A DNA stretch of 64,000 bases from NCBI GenBank assembly GCA_963971535.1, contig OZ020586.1, positions 69,361,548 through 69,425,547 on the forward strand, read 5' to 3'. A program made the translations under genes and the position numbers. Under the pieces are notes generated by a model, which worked only from the letters and a program-made list of their open reading frames with translations, searched no databases and was not told the DNA's origin. This DNA comes from Notolepis coatsorum (Eukaryota; Chordata; Actinopteri; Aulopiformes; Paralepididae). Positions 1 to 10,802 of the stretch are shown piece after piece (within the stretch, counting starts at the first letter, position 1; each line of letters starts with the position of its first letter).

Positions 1-1370
1 TCTGATGGCCTGGGGGAAGAAGCTGAGCCTAAGCCGCTCTGTCCTAGTAGCTGGGATTTGCAGGCGTCTGCCTGACCTCAGCAGCTGAAACAGGCTGTTA
101 TTGGGGTGGTGAGGGTCTTTCATTATCCTGCAGGCTCTGGATTTGCACCTCTTGTTGTATAGAACCTGCAGGGGGGGTAGTGCAATACCCGTGGTACGCT
201 CGGCTGAGCGCACCACTTTCTGTAGGGCCTTCTTGTCCTGTGCCGTGCTGTTTCCATACCAGGCAGTGATGTTTCCGGTCAGGATGCTCTCTACAGCTCC
301 TGAGTAGAAGGACTGGAGTATCTTCCCCGATACTCTGAACTTCCTTAACTGTCTCAGGTGGTAGAGACGCTGTTTCGCCTTCTTTACTACTGTGCCTATG
401 TGTGTTGACCATGTCAGGTCCTCTGAGATGTGGACCCCCAGGTACTTGAAGCTGCTCACCCTGTCCACGGTAGCCCCGTTTATCATCAGTGGTGTGTGTG
501 TCTCCTGCTGTCCTCTCCTATAATCCACGATCAGTTCCTTGGTTTTGCCAATGTTCAGGAGCAGGCTGTTGTCCTGGCACCAGCGTTCCAGTACCTCAAC
601 CTCCTCCCGGTAGGCCTTCTCGTCGTTGTCCGAGATCAGCCCCACCACCACCGTGTCATCTGCGAACTTCACTATGGAGTTGGAGCTGAACTTGGCCACA
701 CAGTCGTGTGTGTAGAGTGAGTACAGCAGGGGGCTCAGAACACAGCCCTGGGGGGACCCGATGCTCAGGGTGATGGTGTTGGAGGTCTGACCCCCCACCC
801 TGACCGCCTGGGGTCTTTCGCTCAGAAAGTCCAGTACCCAGGCGCTCAGGGCGGAGCTCAGACCTAGCTCGATCAGCTTGTCCACCAGTCTGGTGGGGAC
901 TATGGTGTTGAACGCTGAGCTGTAGTCAATGAACAACAGTCTCACATAGCCCCCCTTCTGACGGTCAAGGTGCGAGAGGGTGCTGTGCAGTACCTGGGAG
1001 ACCGCGTCGTCGGTGGACCTGTTTGTCCTGTATGCAAATTGCATAGGGTCCATATCACTGGGGAGGGAGGCACAAATGTGGTCCTTGACCAGCCTCTCGA
1101 AACATTTCATGACCACAGAGGTGAGTGCCACCGGTCTGTAGTCATTTGGACATGCTGGGGAGGGTTTCTTCGGCACAGGGATGATGGTAGACCTCTTGAA
1201 GCAGGCAGGGACCACTGACTCCGCCAGTGATTGATTAAATATGGCGGTGAACACAGGGGCCAGCTGGTTGGCACAGGTCTTGAGTATACGTCCTGTTATG
1301 CCATCTGGGCCAGCAGCCTTCCTGGTGTTCACCTGCATAAATGCTCTTCTCACACTGTGTTCCGACAACG
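1..1370 (-). CDS. LINE-A (Rex1/L2-like) reverse transcriptase, partial, open to window edge
   Basis: Reading the minus strand from about 1370 down to base 1 gives one stop-free frame of about 455 codons that leaves the window, so the 3' end is not seen. It contains the non-LTR reverse-transcriptase landmarks in order: KAAGPDG, SYRP-type block ([10 protein letters not shown]), [23 protein letters not shown], and the catalytic FADDTVVVG. The thumb and C-terminal segment end in SFFPQAIR at the window edge. The DYSSAFNT block resembles the Rex1 clade of the CR1 group. The frame is not joined to the upstream linker: a C-run at 1379-1390 (G-run on the coding strand) separates them in a different phase. 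Domain call is firm; clade name is tentative. Confidence 0.85.
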
Positions 1371-1809
1371 AGAGAGCGTCCCCCCCCCCTCGCGGTTGCC
1401 CCCCCCCCTCCACAACAGCCGGCGCGCCAGTGACGTCACTAGCCGGAGAGCCAGCAGCGCCACTGTCTACACCAAACCGAGCGTAGAAGGTGTTGAGCTT
1501 GTCCGCGAGGGAGGCGTCGTCGCTCCCCATTGAGGGGGCGCTGACTTTATAGTCAGTTATTGTCTTCAGTCCCTGCCATAATCCTCTTGTGTCGTTTTGT
1601 GCCATTTGTGTCTCCAGTTTGTCAGCATATGTCCTCTTAGCAAGTTTGACAGCTTTGCGTAGAGTATAGACTGAAGCCTTATACTCTTCCTGACTCTCTA
1701 CCCAGGTTGTAGGCGGTGGTACGAGAGTTCAGAGCTGCTCTAATAGTGCTATCCACCCACGGTTTCTGGTTTGGGAAAATCCGCACCGTTTTCCTGAGGA
1801 CAATACCAC
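1..1809 (-). mobile_element. LINE-A (Rex1/L2-like) fragment, 5'-truncated
   Basis: Contains the reverse-transcriptase frame plus an upstream linker (1391-1809) with motifs such as WQGLKTITDYK and the end of the endonuclease-linker region near 1750-1790. Homology to the better copy at 52784-56267 stops near 1809, where the sequence changes to the repeat shared with 57340-57859. The endonuclease domain is absent, as expected for 5' truncation on insertion. No target duplication could be checked because the 3' end is outside the window. Confidence 0.8.
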
Positions 1810-2044
1810 ACAGAAAGTGTGCCAATGGTTACAGGCAGCCATCTTAGAAGAAAAAGAACACAAACATTTTGTGCAAGGCCTCTATTGTGTGATTGTTACA
1901 TTATTGAACAGATAGGGGCTCCATATCATTCTGTAGGAAAGGAGTGTCAAGACAGGTGTTTGATCATCTTTTTCCATCTCTGAGATTTACTCATTCCAGT
2001 CATAGGAATGGGGATCGAGACCTGGTTCTCTATGGACCCGGTTG

Positions 2045-2270
2045 CAAATGTCTTTGGACTGCATTTATATAGAGCTTTTATCCAAAGCTCTTTACAACTT
2101 ATGCCTCACATTCACCCATTCACGCACACATCCGCACACCGACGGAGCAGTTAGGGGTTAAGTGTCTTGCTCAAGGACACTTTGACATGCTACCGGGATT
2201 TGCTGGAATCAAACCGGGGAACCTTAGATTACCAGACGACCACTCTTGAGCTACTGTCTTTGAGTCAGAA
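2045..2270 (-). repeat. tRNA-derived SINE (arm A copy)
   Basis: Minus-strand copy of the SINE at 57392-57615. It has a tRNA-like head (A-box-like GTAGCTCAAGAG and B-box-like GGTTTGATTCC on the minus strand), the body motif CTTGAGCAAGACACTTAACC common in teleost SINEs, and a LINE-like 3' end (ATATAAATGCAGTCCAAAG). No flanking duplication identified. Family name (AFC/V-SINE-like) is a guess. Confidence 0.65.
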
Positions 2271-3107
2271 CCCCACCAACTCTGGCCACCATTGGGCAAT
2301 AGCATCAATGGCAGTTCTGTTAACACATTGGGTGCCGTTCACATAGAACTACGTCTCTGTCGCCCGACGGTTGAGTGCCGGAAACGTAGAACTATGTTTT
2401 TTTTTCTTCTTTATTACAGGACATTTTTTTTGAACATTTACAGTTGTCGATATCATACATTTTCCATATTTTTTCTTTTTTTCCCTCTCATTTCCCCTTC
2501 CCCTCCTTCATTCCCACCCCATCCCCCCCCACACCGAGGTTGTTGACAAACACATCTGCAAAATATACAAACACACAGCATAGATGCTGCTGGGAAAGAA
2601 AAGCAAAAAAAACAACAACAATATCAATCAGACCCATCTGCATTGTGCACAAATGTTTAGATAAAAAGAGATAAAGAACTAAAAACACAAAAAAAACTCT
2701 AGCACAGATGTGGCTGTAGAAGAGAGTCATCAATGATATTATTTCACTCTTTCCCCCACCCCTACTTATAGTGTTGTGGTAATTCTTGAGTAGTTTGATC
2801 TTTTGCAGCTGTGTCCCTCGTTCCCCTCTCCCTCCCCCAGTTACCCACCCACCCCCCCGGGGGCTCATTCACACCCATACATACCAGGACAGGGAAGGGG
2901 GGGGGGGGGGTTAGAAAATAGGAATAAAATAATAATAAAATATATGGAAGTGCAGTTAGAGGTGTAAAGCTCTATCCTTTCTAAGTCTCTTCATTGATAG
3001 TCAGGGTATCGATGTGTTGCAGAAATGGTTGCCAGGTCACATGGAATGTTTCAAGGGAGCCCTTTAGGGAGAATCTGATTCGCTCAAGCCTAATGCAATG
3101 TAGTATC

Positions 3108-3393
3108 TCATGTATCCATCTGTGTTGTGAGTGGGTGGGGAAGGGTGTATCCACTTAAAGAGAGTCTCCTAGCGAGGAGGGTAGTGAACGCCACAACTCG
3201 TTTTGCAGCCCTAGATGCGATCGAAGGGGTATTCGGGATACCGAAAAAGGCAGTGAGTGGATCAGGGTCTAACGTCACACCCAGGACCCTACTCAGTGTA
3301 TCAAATATTGCAGTCCAAAACTCTGTGAGTTTGGGGCACGTCCAAAACATGTGCATATAATCGGCTGGAGATTGTTTACATCTATTACACGCA
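3108..3393 (-). pseudogene. L1 ORF2 extreme C-terminal segment
   Basis: Minus-strand frame containing CNRCKQSPADYMHMFWTCP, a cysteine/histidine motif typical of the L1 ORF2 C-terminus, followed by FWTAIFDTLSRVLG. It is cut off at its N-terminal side by the hAT MITE at 3394-4253; the preceding residues resume at 4254. The sequence below 3108 is 3' UTR with homopolymer tracts (G-run near 2885-2903). Confidence 0.7.
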
Positions 3394-4253
3394 CAGGGCC
3401 CGAAACTAGAGCCCGCCACCCGCCATTGGCGACCAGATTTTAGGTTTGGCGTGTGCCACTGAGAGGTCTGTCCGCCATTTGGCGGGTCACAAAATAGTCA
3501 TGTAAAATAATTAAAACTGCAGTGTGTTTTGGTCTTACGACAGGCCTAATTTGTGGCTTGTTTACCGATGTCACATCCACTACTCTTCTGTCCTGACTGC
3601 CCGTGGCGCCTGCTTGCACTGTAGGGAGCTATCTAAGCTAAGCTAATTAGCGTTAGCTGCTAATCCTGGAAACGCTCAAAGCACCGTCAGCGAGTCCACA
3701 AAACCAGTTCCATTAGTGAGGAAAGGGGTTATATTAACGAGGCTTGACAACAGGGGTTCAAAGATAACTTCACATTTATTGGCTATTGGTTTATTTATAT
3801 CGCTTCATGCATCCACCAGGCTCCGTGTGTTCTGTTGACATCTTAGTCTGTGTGTGACATCATCAACTACGCGACTCAGACGGAGATGCATCCAGCTGCA
3901 GCGCCGGAGAATCCTTGCATGCTGCTGAATGTAGACAGAGTATAGGGTCCAGCTGCAGCGCCGGAGAATCCTTACTGGAGCAGGAGGCTACTCGAGTATA
4001 CACACAGACAGTGGAGCTGTTTGCAGATAGCGAGCATTTTGACATGTATGGCGATGTATGGCGATGTCTCGCAGATAATACAACTACAAGTATGATTATA
4101 TAATATATATATATTTTATAAAAAAAATTATATAAAATAAAAATAAAATAATTTAATCAAAAAATGTGGCAGGTAAGAAATATGCTTGGCGGGTAGATTC
4201 TTCCCATCTACCCGCCACTGGCCGGTGAGTCAAAAAGTTAATTTCGTGCCCTG
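3394..4253. mobile_element. hAT MITE in L1
   Basis: An 860-bp element with near-perfect terminal inverted repeats (CAGGGCCCGAA left; TTCGTGCCCTG right) and a perfect 8-bp target duplication, TACACGCA at 3386-3393 and 4254-4261. Both are hAT hallmarks. It shares an internal segment (about 3885-4110) with the element at 6582-7602, so the two are related. No transposase frame. Confidence 0.88.
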
Positions 4254-4870
4254 TACACGCATCCGTTCTATCCGGGTATATCTTTGCTAACCTCGCATTG
4301 GTGTAATGAACCCTATGCAGGATCCTACACTGCAGCAAACTGTGTCTTGCATATATAGAGGAGGTGTGTACAAGGTCTAATATATGATCCCATTGTTCAT
4401 CTGTAATGGTAATTCCCAGATCCTCGTCCCATTTGGCTTTTAGGGAGTCTAAGCAAGTTGGGTTCATCCAAAATATTTTATCATATATAATTGAGACGAG
4501 CCCTTTCCGCCCGGTACCGAGCGATAGGAGAGGGTCAGTCCTAGAGTCTGGAGGACGGCCAGGGAATTGTGGGAATTGGTTCTGAACAAAATGTCTGATC
4601 TGAAAAAAACGGAAAAGGTGGGAGTTTGGAAGACCAAATTTTTTTGATAATTCTGCAAACGAGGAGAACACACCTCCGGAGTAGAGGTCATTAATGGTTA
4701 GCAAACCTTTGTTCGCCCAGCTTCTGAATACAGGATCAGAACAGGACGGTAGGAATAGGTGATTGCGAGAGATTGGAGCTAGCCCCGACGGAGCGTGTAG
4801 GCCAAATTGTTTCCTAAACTGATTCCAGATTTTCAAAGAATCCGTTACGATTTGGTTCCGAGCCACCTGT
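4254..4870 (-). pseudogene. L1 ORF2 C-terminal region fragment
   Basis: Open minus-strand frame with L1 ORF2 C-terminal motifs (SLKIWNQFRKQFG, KGLLTINDLY, LRAKWDEDLG-like KAKWDEDLGITI, RILHRVHYTNARLAKIYP). It is bounded by the hAT MITE on one side and the TTAA MITE on the other. The frame on the far side of the TTAA MITE (5723 onward) is in phase with this one, so the MITE inserted into intact coding sequence. Confidence 0.8.
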
Positions 4871-4874
4871 TTAA

Positions 4875-5718
4875 CACTTTGGTCGCCAGGCTTATATTCT
4901 TAATAAACCATCCCACGCCAGCTCTATTTGTCTATGGAGAAGTTCCCCTTCTTTGCAGGGCTATAACTTTTTAAATTGTATTGCTAAATTGCCATTACTA
5001 TGGCCCATTCGTTTTCTGCAGCTTTCTCCAGAACGTGATTTATAGCCCTAAATGCATTATATTGATGATTGTATACAGTTTGATAGCAATCGGCGCGAGA
5101 TAAAAAATGTCAAATGGACGTTACTACTTATCATCTGATGTTGACCGGATGGGGGGGGGGGGGGTCGTTTATAATTCCGTGGCCAACGTTAGATGATTCA
5201 TCTAGTGTGGGTGATATGATCATCAGAGCAGTTTATATCGAACACGTTAAAAAATAACGCTGAATCTTACCCCAGTCTCCTCGGGCCGTTGGGCGATGAG
5301 CGTGGAGCAGAAATATTCCTATTATGGGATGTAGAAATATGCGATCCATCTCCAGGTTGTATAATAGTATATACGTCCAAATCATGTTGTTTATCGAGTT
5401 ATTGGTAACGGATTGCTATCCATTGCGTCTAGCTCGAGTCCTGGGACTATTAGCGAGTGATCGGACCGAATTGGAATGAGCACCAGGTTCCATTTCCTGT
5501 TTCCGGTCTGGGCGATCCGCCGATCGGCCACCAGATGGCGTTCTTGAACCGGTGGAGAGTTGAGAGGGGATCAACAGTAGATCTCAAGTCTCCGGGGGAG
5601 AAATATGATTGCGATCACAGATTTTTGATATATTGATATCAAAGACGTGGTACGGCGTCTTTGGCAGAATGAGCATGGCGAGGAATGACGTAGTAAGGCG
5701 TTTTTGGCGACCATAGTG
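4875..5718. mobile_element. TTAA-flanked (piggyBac-type) MITE in L1
   Basis: Flanked by TTAA at 4871-4874 and 5719-5722, with inverted termini CACTTTGGTCGCCA (left) and TGGCGACCATAGTG (right). It is 844 bp and carries a G-run at 5152-5163. No transposase frame. It differs in sequence from the 838-bp piggyBac MITE that hosts the L1, so two piggyBac-type families are present. Confidence 0.8.
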
Positions 5719-5722
5719 TTAA

Positions 5723-6581
5723 TAGGGATTGAAATGGGTAGTTGGGATGTTGCCACCGACCAGAGTGAGTACTTTGAAGAGGAGACTTCCATCCGAGCCC
5801 ACTGGGGTTGGTCTTCTTCCTCCCTCCTGGTCCTCCAGTAAAGGAGTTTGTTTATATTACATGCCCAGTAGTAATAGCGAAGATTAGGCAAAGCCAAACC
5901 CCCTTCTGATTTGGGAAGTTGCATGATCGTCCTCTTAATACGTGCTCTTTTGTTACCCCACAGGAATGAACCTATAAGTTGATCAATCGAAGTGAAAAAG
6001 GCTTTATTAATAAATATTGGTATATGCTGAAAAGTGTATTTATCAGGTTAACCCTTCCCAGAAGTGAGAGGGGGAGAGAGGACCATCTCGTCAGATCTAA
6101 CTTAAAGCGATCCAGCAGAGGACGGAAATTTTTTGCGAAGAGCTCCGTCTGTGATTTGGCCATAAAAATCCCTAGATATGTGAATCCTTCCGTGGCCGTT
6201 CCGCAGATGCATTAACAGGTAAATATTCACTTTTCTGGAGATTAAGTTTGTACCCAGAGAACTACCTATGCTGTTCTAGAATATCCAGGATAACAGGGAT
6301 GGACGATGACGGATTGGAGACATAAAGTAGGAGATCATCGGCATACAATGAGAGTTTATGAACCAGGCCGAACCTCTCAATCCCCTCAAATCTGTCCTCA
6401 CTGCGAAGCCATATGGCTAAAGGTTCTGCGGCGAGCGCGTAGAGCAAGGGAGAAAGCGGGCATCCCTGACGGGTGCCACGATAAAGCGCAAACTGGCCCG
6501 ACTTGGTACCATTCACATTAACCGAGGCCACCAGGGACGAGTATAGGAGTTTTATCCATGAAATAAAACCCGGGCCCAAAC
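5723..6581 (-). pseudogene. L1 reverse transcriptase, palm and downstream fragment
   Basis: Minus-strand pieces carry GFISWIKLLYSS, RQGCPLSPLLYALAAEPLA and the catalytic LYADDLLLYV of an L1 reverse transcriptase (6262-6580). Then come the downstream motifs SLLGRVNLINT-like (5972-6163) and QLPKSEGGLALPNLRYYYWA (5571-5924). The frame changes between these pieces, so at least two indels have accumulated. Interrupted on the N-terminal side by the hAT element at 6582-7602. Confidence 0.8.
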
Positions 6582-7602
6582 CAGGGCTGTACACTGCGAT
6601 GATATCGTCGCGAATTGCCCCTTTAATTGGCCGTTGCGATTGGTAAATATTATCTGGGGGCGGGCTTGCGAGTAGTGCTTTCAAGCCTTGGATTCGCATT
6701 TCACTCCTAAATTATCCAAGGTGTGTGATGACGCGATGACGTCACTCACGCGAGCTGAGCAGTGAGCACTCAGCAGGTATGACCAGCGGGAACAATCGAC
6801 TGAGCACTCACTCTGATAGACTGGCTGACTGATTTAGCTATGAAGAAAAGTAAAGTTAGTATTGCTTCATATTTTCGACGCGTTCAACCTCCTATAGTGA
6901 GCCGAACTGAACTGAACTCAGACACACGGAGAGAGCTGCGGCGTCTGCTCCTCCTCCAGCCCTCTCGCACCCATGGCTGTTGTAAACACTGGGACCTCGG
7001 TGAGCCTGCCAGCTGGCTAGCTACTGATAGCTATCAACAAATGCTCCAGTAAGTCTAGTAGTGCATGATAGCTTGCGTTAGCTTACTGTTCAAAACGAAA
7101 CGTCCCATTAAACTAAATAGTTCAGATAGCTCCGTCCTGATATCAATGTCTTATAACACTGAGTCGATGCGTATTCGAGCTGAGGGCACGCTGAATAGTC
7201 AATAGGGACCAGCTGCAGCGCCGGAGAATCCTGGCCGTAGCTGGAGGCTACAGTATAGGGCCCAGCTGCAGCTCCGGAGAATCCTGGCCGTAGCTGGAGG
7301 CTACTCAGTACACACAGACAGTGGAGCTGGTTGCATATAGCGAGCATTTAGACTTGTTGCGTGGTGGCGATGTCTCGCAGATAATACAACTAAAAGTATG
7401 ATTATATAATATATATATTTTATTAAAAAAAAATTATATAAAATAATTTTTTTTCTTTTTTCTTTTTAAATAAAAAACAATCGATATAAATAATGGTAAA
7501 ATTGTTATTTAAAAATGTGCCCCTAAAAAATATTTTTTGCCCCTAAATTTCTCATTTAGGGGCAAGTGTGCCCCTAGTGAAAAAGCTTAGCGTACAGCCC
7601 TG
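6582..7602. mobile_element. hAT-like MITE in L1 (related to 3394-4253)
   Basis: Inverted termini CAGGGCTGTACRC at both ends (left 6582, right end 7602). It splits the L1 reverse transcriptase between TLEKF and GLGPGF. It shares about 230 bp with the other hAT MITE in this L1 (7199-7440 against 3885-4110, including repeats of CAGCTGCAGCGCCGGAGAATC-like sequence). I could not find a matching 8-bp target duplication, so the boundaries rest on the TIRs and on the L1 reading frame. Confidence 0.7.
6840..7052 (+). pseudogene. Possible hAT transposase first-exon remnant
   Basis: A 70-codon frame inside the hAT element begins MKKSKVSIASYFRR, a basic, short-motif N-terminus resembling the start of hAT-derived transposases (KIAA1586/ZMYM-type). 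The remainder is not recognisable. Its position inside a hAT MITE supports a leftover of the autonomous parent, but the similarity rests on about 14 residues; chance is possible. Confidence 0.3.
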
Positions 7603-7940
7603 TGAATTTCTCAAGTGTATGGAACATCCATTCCACTCTGTCAAACGCTTTCTCAGCATCTAGGGAGAGTACCATTTCTGGTGCGCCAGTCGTGGTTGTG
7701 AAAAGGATATTTAACAGCCTTCTGGTGTTAAAGAAGGATTGCCTGTCCATGATGAAACCCGTCTGATCTGGGTCTATCAGGAATGGGACCACCTTCTGAA
7801 GACGGCATGAAAGGACCTTAGCCAATATTTTACAATCTACATTAAGGAGGGAGATTGGTCTGTAACTGCTACAAAGGAGAGAGTCTTTACCTTTTTTGAG
7901 CAGCTGGGACAATGACGCCTCTGATAGCGTGGGTGGCATT
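7603..7940 (-). pseudogene. L1 reverse transcriptase N-terminal fragment
   Basis: Minus-strand frame with LLKKGKD, SYRPISLLNVDCKILAKVL, DQTGFIMDRQ and the first catalytic aspartate block LSLDAEKAFDRVEW. It is continuous up to the hAT element boundary at 7602. The L1 copy ends near 7980, so this is the 5' truncation point. Confidence 0.85.
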
Positions 7941-8323
7941 TGGCCCTTTAGAAGGGAGTCGTTATATACTCTCAGTAAATGAACTACGTTTTTCTCACAG
8001 TATTTCTTTTAATCGCTATTGCCATTCATAATTCAGCGGGGCAATTGCACTCCATTAGAAACAGTGTAGTTTATATTCTCTACCAAGCTGTGGCGTGGGG
8101 GCGGGTCCTAAACACTCCGGCAAAACATGCGCTTGTAGGGATGGCTTGGACAACTGACCCCGCCCGCCCGTTCATGTGCAATGCCCAATAACGTCGGAGA
8201 CAGGATTGCTGTGGATAACTGGAATGGCGATCAGATAATTGGATTATCTTTTTTGCATAACATCAGAGACTAGGTAAGGACTCTATATATAAAATCTTGC
8301 GTTGATCTGATATTTTTTCTACC

Positions 8324-8581
8324 GTGATTAAAGCTATCTGTGTTTTATGTGTGTGGCTTTTTACCGTTGGGTGCAGGAGGGGAGGGGGGAGCGCCGCGCT
8401 CCAGGGCACATTTTATGTATGCACGAGGAAGGATAATAATGATAATCTAGCGTTGATTTCAGGAAGATTCGATAATCAGGTGAAAAATGACAACGTGTTT
8501 ATTGAATTACACAAAAAAGCTGTTTTCGCGTCTTTTTCCTGGAATTACTCAGAAGCACCCAAACTATATTCATTCAAATAA
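8324..8581 (+). other. 85-codon frame in piggyBac MITE (arm A), unknown
   Basis: Open in both MITE copies (86 codons at 56674-56934). The N-terminus is hydrophobic (IKAICVLCVWLFTVGC), the rest unremarkable. Because both copies descend from one duplication, conservation says little about function. I do not recognise it and doubt it is translated. Confidence 0.15.
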
Positions 8582-8772
8582 TCTGTTTTTTGCACGTTGA
8601 CTGGAAGCAACTCGCTGAAAATCGACGGCGTTATTAGACCCATAGCTATAATATAAAATATAGGTTTAGCTCTACAAACAAGGTGCGCGTTTACATGGGG
8701 TTAATGGACGGCAAGGCCAGATGCACTTCCCGGAAGGGGCATGGCACTCAATGTGTTAAGAATCAATCACTG

Positions 8773-9016
8773 GGGGAGCTCCAGTAGCTCACCGCGTACC
8801 TCGAACGCTATTTCGGCGTCAGGGACAACTGTGCGCGTCACGGATCTGGGGTACACGAGTTCGACTCCCGGACTCGCCGTATTTTCTCAGAGTGTCTTTC
8901 CCCCCATCTATACCCCATTCAACCTGTATCTGTCGGTCATACTTGACCAGAAAAAGCGATAAACGCGAAAAGAACCAGCTGACTGGTCAAAGTTACAAAC
9001 AAAAAAAAAAAAAAAA
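8773..9016 (+). repeat. tRNA-derived SINE with A-tail
   Basis: A 244-bp insertion with a perfect 12-bp target duplication, AATCAATCACTG at 8761-8772 and 9017-9028. An A-box-like GTAGCTCACCG lies near 8782, a B-box GAGTTCGACTCCC at 8857-8869, and an A-run closes the element. Arm B (56475-56500) has the empty site with a single copy of the 12-mer. Pol III-type SINE; family not named. Confidence 0.9.
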
Positions 9017-9118
9017 AATCAATCACTGTCTTTCCTCCAAATAATAGAAAAGTACCGATAGTCGTATTGATAAACACTTGGGTCGTTAAGCAGTCTCACA
9101 AATTGTATCAATAAAAAT

Positions 9119-9531
9119 TAGGGGTATAAAGGTACACTTATCCGTACCGAACCGTTTCAGTACTGGACCTTAGGTTCAGTACGGCTGTGTACCGAACAAA
9201 TACAAGTTATACAACGGTATGTTAACCACTAACGGCCGCACGTGCAGAACTTTTTTTTGCATGCAGAATTTTATTCAAAACTCCAAGTTCGCCAATTCCC
9301 AAAATATCATTTGCGCAAAGGGCCGGGTGTTCGTTCAACCCACACACAACACTGAGAGAGATAACCTGTAATTTTTTTCGATTATTAATTTCAATATAGA
9401 ATATTCGTTAATAGCCCTACAAGTACAATTTGTTACTGCACACTACATCACCCCTGAGTGGAACATGGAAAGCCAAACTTTCCCCCACTGTACCGAAAAC
9501 CTGTACCGAACCATGGTTTTTGCGTACCGTT
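9119..9531. mobile_element. hAT-like MITE 1 (arm A)
   Basis: Starts TAGGGGTATAAAGGTACAC and carries GTACCGAACC motifs near both ends in inverted orientation, a pattern seen in many vertebrate hAT MITEs. Its right end runs into hAT MITE 2. The arm-B counterpart is 52467-56392, there interrupted by a LINE-A. Confidence 0.65.
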
Positions 9532-9776
9532 TAGAGGTGTAACAATGCGACCTCACAACGATAAATTCCGATTATGATTATTCAAGCAACGATTCAATGC
9601 ATCATGAAATCTCTTCATTTGACCACGATTCGATTCGATACATTTTCTATTAATTCTCTATCAGTTAATTCCCAGCATGAATGAAAAAAACGTACCCCCC
9701 CCCCCCCCGATTATAATCGATTCTAACATATTCAAATCGATGCATTTCAATTAATCGATGCATCGTTACACCCCTA
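9532..9776. mobile_element. hAT-like MITE 2 (arm A)
   Basis: Starts TAGAGGTGTAACAATGCG and ends CGATGCATCGTTACACCCCTA, an inverted pair, with many ATCGAT-type motifs inside and a C-run at 9696-9708. It abuts MITE 1. Arm B retains only part of it (52303-52466). Confidence 0.65.
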
Positions 9777-10015
9777 ATAAAAATATATGATCCCCATTCC
9801 GGTGTAGATTATGTAAAAACTTGCATTGCCAGACATATCTCCATACAGTGTTTGTTTTACAGATTGTGCCTGTAACTGAATTGCCATGGCAATGGTGTTG
9901 AACTTTTCAACTATTCCATGTCAGTCAGAGTCTCATTAACTACAATGTCAGCCATCTCCAGTCTAGACTCTATTGTGGATTTAATATGCTGCATTTGTTT
10001 AATTGGTGGTCTGCA

Positions 10016-10082
<67 letters not shown>

Positions 10083-10366
10083 AATATCTGCATATAATGA
10101 TTCGGTATACCTACCAATACAACTGCATATAATAACCCATATGACACTGTATGATGGCAATGCATGTACAATAATGTTGTATATAACTTATAGGCCTAGC
10201 CTTATGGTGAAGTTACATTTTATATCAATCTTATACATGCATTATACCCTTAAAGTGATTGAAAACATTGTGCCACGCCTTTAGCTAACTTCAGCAAATT
10301 TCTTTCCCCTGGGCCACTTTTTGCAAACTGTCCTTTCCCAAGTGGCATTCTGTACTACATACATCT
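9777..10366. other. Unassigned sequence with (TA)n microsatellite
   Basis: AT-rich stretch with no convincing gene or element end. A pure TA dinucleotide tract runs about 10018-10079. The 86-codon minus-strand frame through it is a product of the TA repeat. Confidence 0.6.
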
Positions 10367-10802
10367 GATTGATTGATTGATTGAAAAGTTTATTAACAGA
10401 TTGCAGAATGGGTACAGTACAGTACAGCTCAATACATACAATTGTTAAGGGGATGCAGACCAGAGAAAGACTTTCGTCTTGTTTACATCAGGGTCCCCCA
10501 TTTTCAATTCATCATAACATATATGACATACAGATAGACAGTACTGCTACATCTATACATTTATGACATATCAGATTTGCAAATACAGTACTGTTTGTGA
10601 TACAAAAGTGTCCAGAGAAGGAGTGTATATTTGGCGTAGAAACTGTACATTGGAGGAGGTTGGTTGGGTGGGGTGGGGTTGGGTGGGTGGGTTGGGTGAG
10701 GGCTGTACATTGGAGGTGGGGGGGGGGGGGGTGGGTAGGGGACACACACACATTTTACACTGTACATTGGAATATTGACAAAGCCTTACTTGGTCATTTA
10801 CT
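10367..10802 (-). mobile_element. LINE-B 3' UTR fragment
   Basis: Starts with an ATTG-repeat tail and AAGTTTATTAACAGATTGC, then the conserved 3' UTR also present at 59354-59800, 41417-44107 and elsewhere, including the G-rich minisatellite-like block at 10655-10740. It ends where coding-proximal 3' UTR would begin (TTGGTCATTTACTGTA). 5'-truncated retrocopy, no coding sequence. Confidence 0.8.

Larger units (their letters stand above)
2402..7980 (-). mobile_element. 5'-truncated L1-type LINE with three nested DNA transposons
   Basis: Inserted in the piggyBac MITE with a 13-bp target duplication, GAACTAYGTTTTT at 2389-2401 and 7981-7993; arm B (57260 region) keeps the empty site. The 3' A-tail appears as the T-run following 2397. 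Coding pieces from the start of the reverse transcriptase to the ORF2 C-terminus lie at 7603-7940, 5723-6581, 4254-4870 and 3108-3393. They are separated by a hAT MITE, a TTAA MITE and another hAT MITE. Removing those leaves about 2.8 kb. ORF1 and the endonuclease are missing. Confidence 0.85.
2324..8755. mobile_element. piggyBac-type MITE, arm A copy, split by L1
   Basis: Bounded by TTAA at 2320-2323 and 8756-8759. The termini are inverted repeats (CACATTGGGTGCC at the left, GGCACTCAATGTG at the right). TTAA target duplication is the piggyBac signature. The uninterrupted arm-B copy is 838 bp (56500-57337); here the L1 at 2402-7980 splits it close to its left end. No transposase is encoded; an 85-codon frame at 8324-8581 is shared with arm B. 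Confidence 0.8.

Noticed and set aside
98-412. 104-codon minus-strand frame
   Set aside because: Out of phase with the LINE-A reverse transcriptase that is open across the same bases.
9911-10171. 86-codon frame with Ile-Tyr run
   Set aside because: Produced by the TA microsatellite.
10512-10778. Several overlapping proline- or glycine/tryptophan-rich frames
   Set aside because: They fall in the G-rich block of the LINE-B 3' UTR and recur wherever that block occurs.
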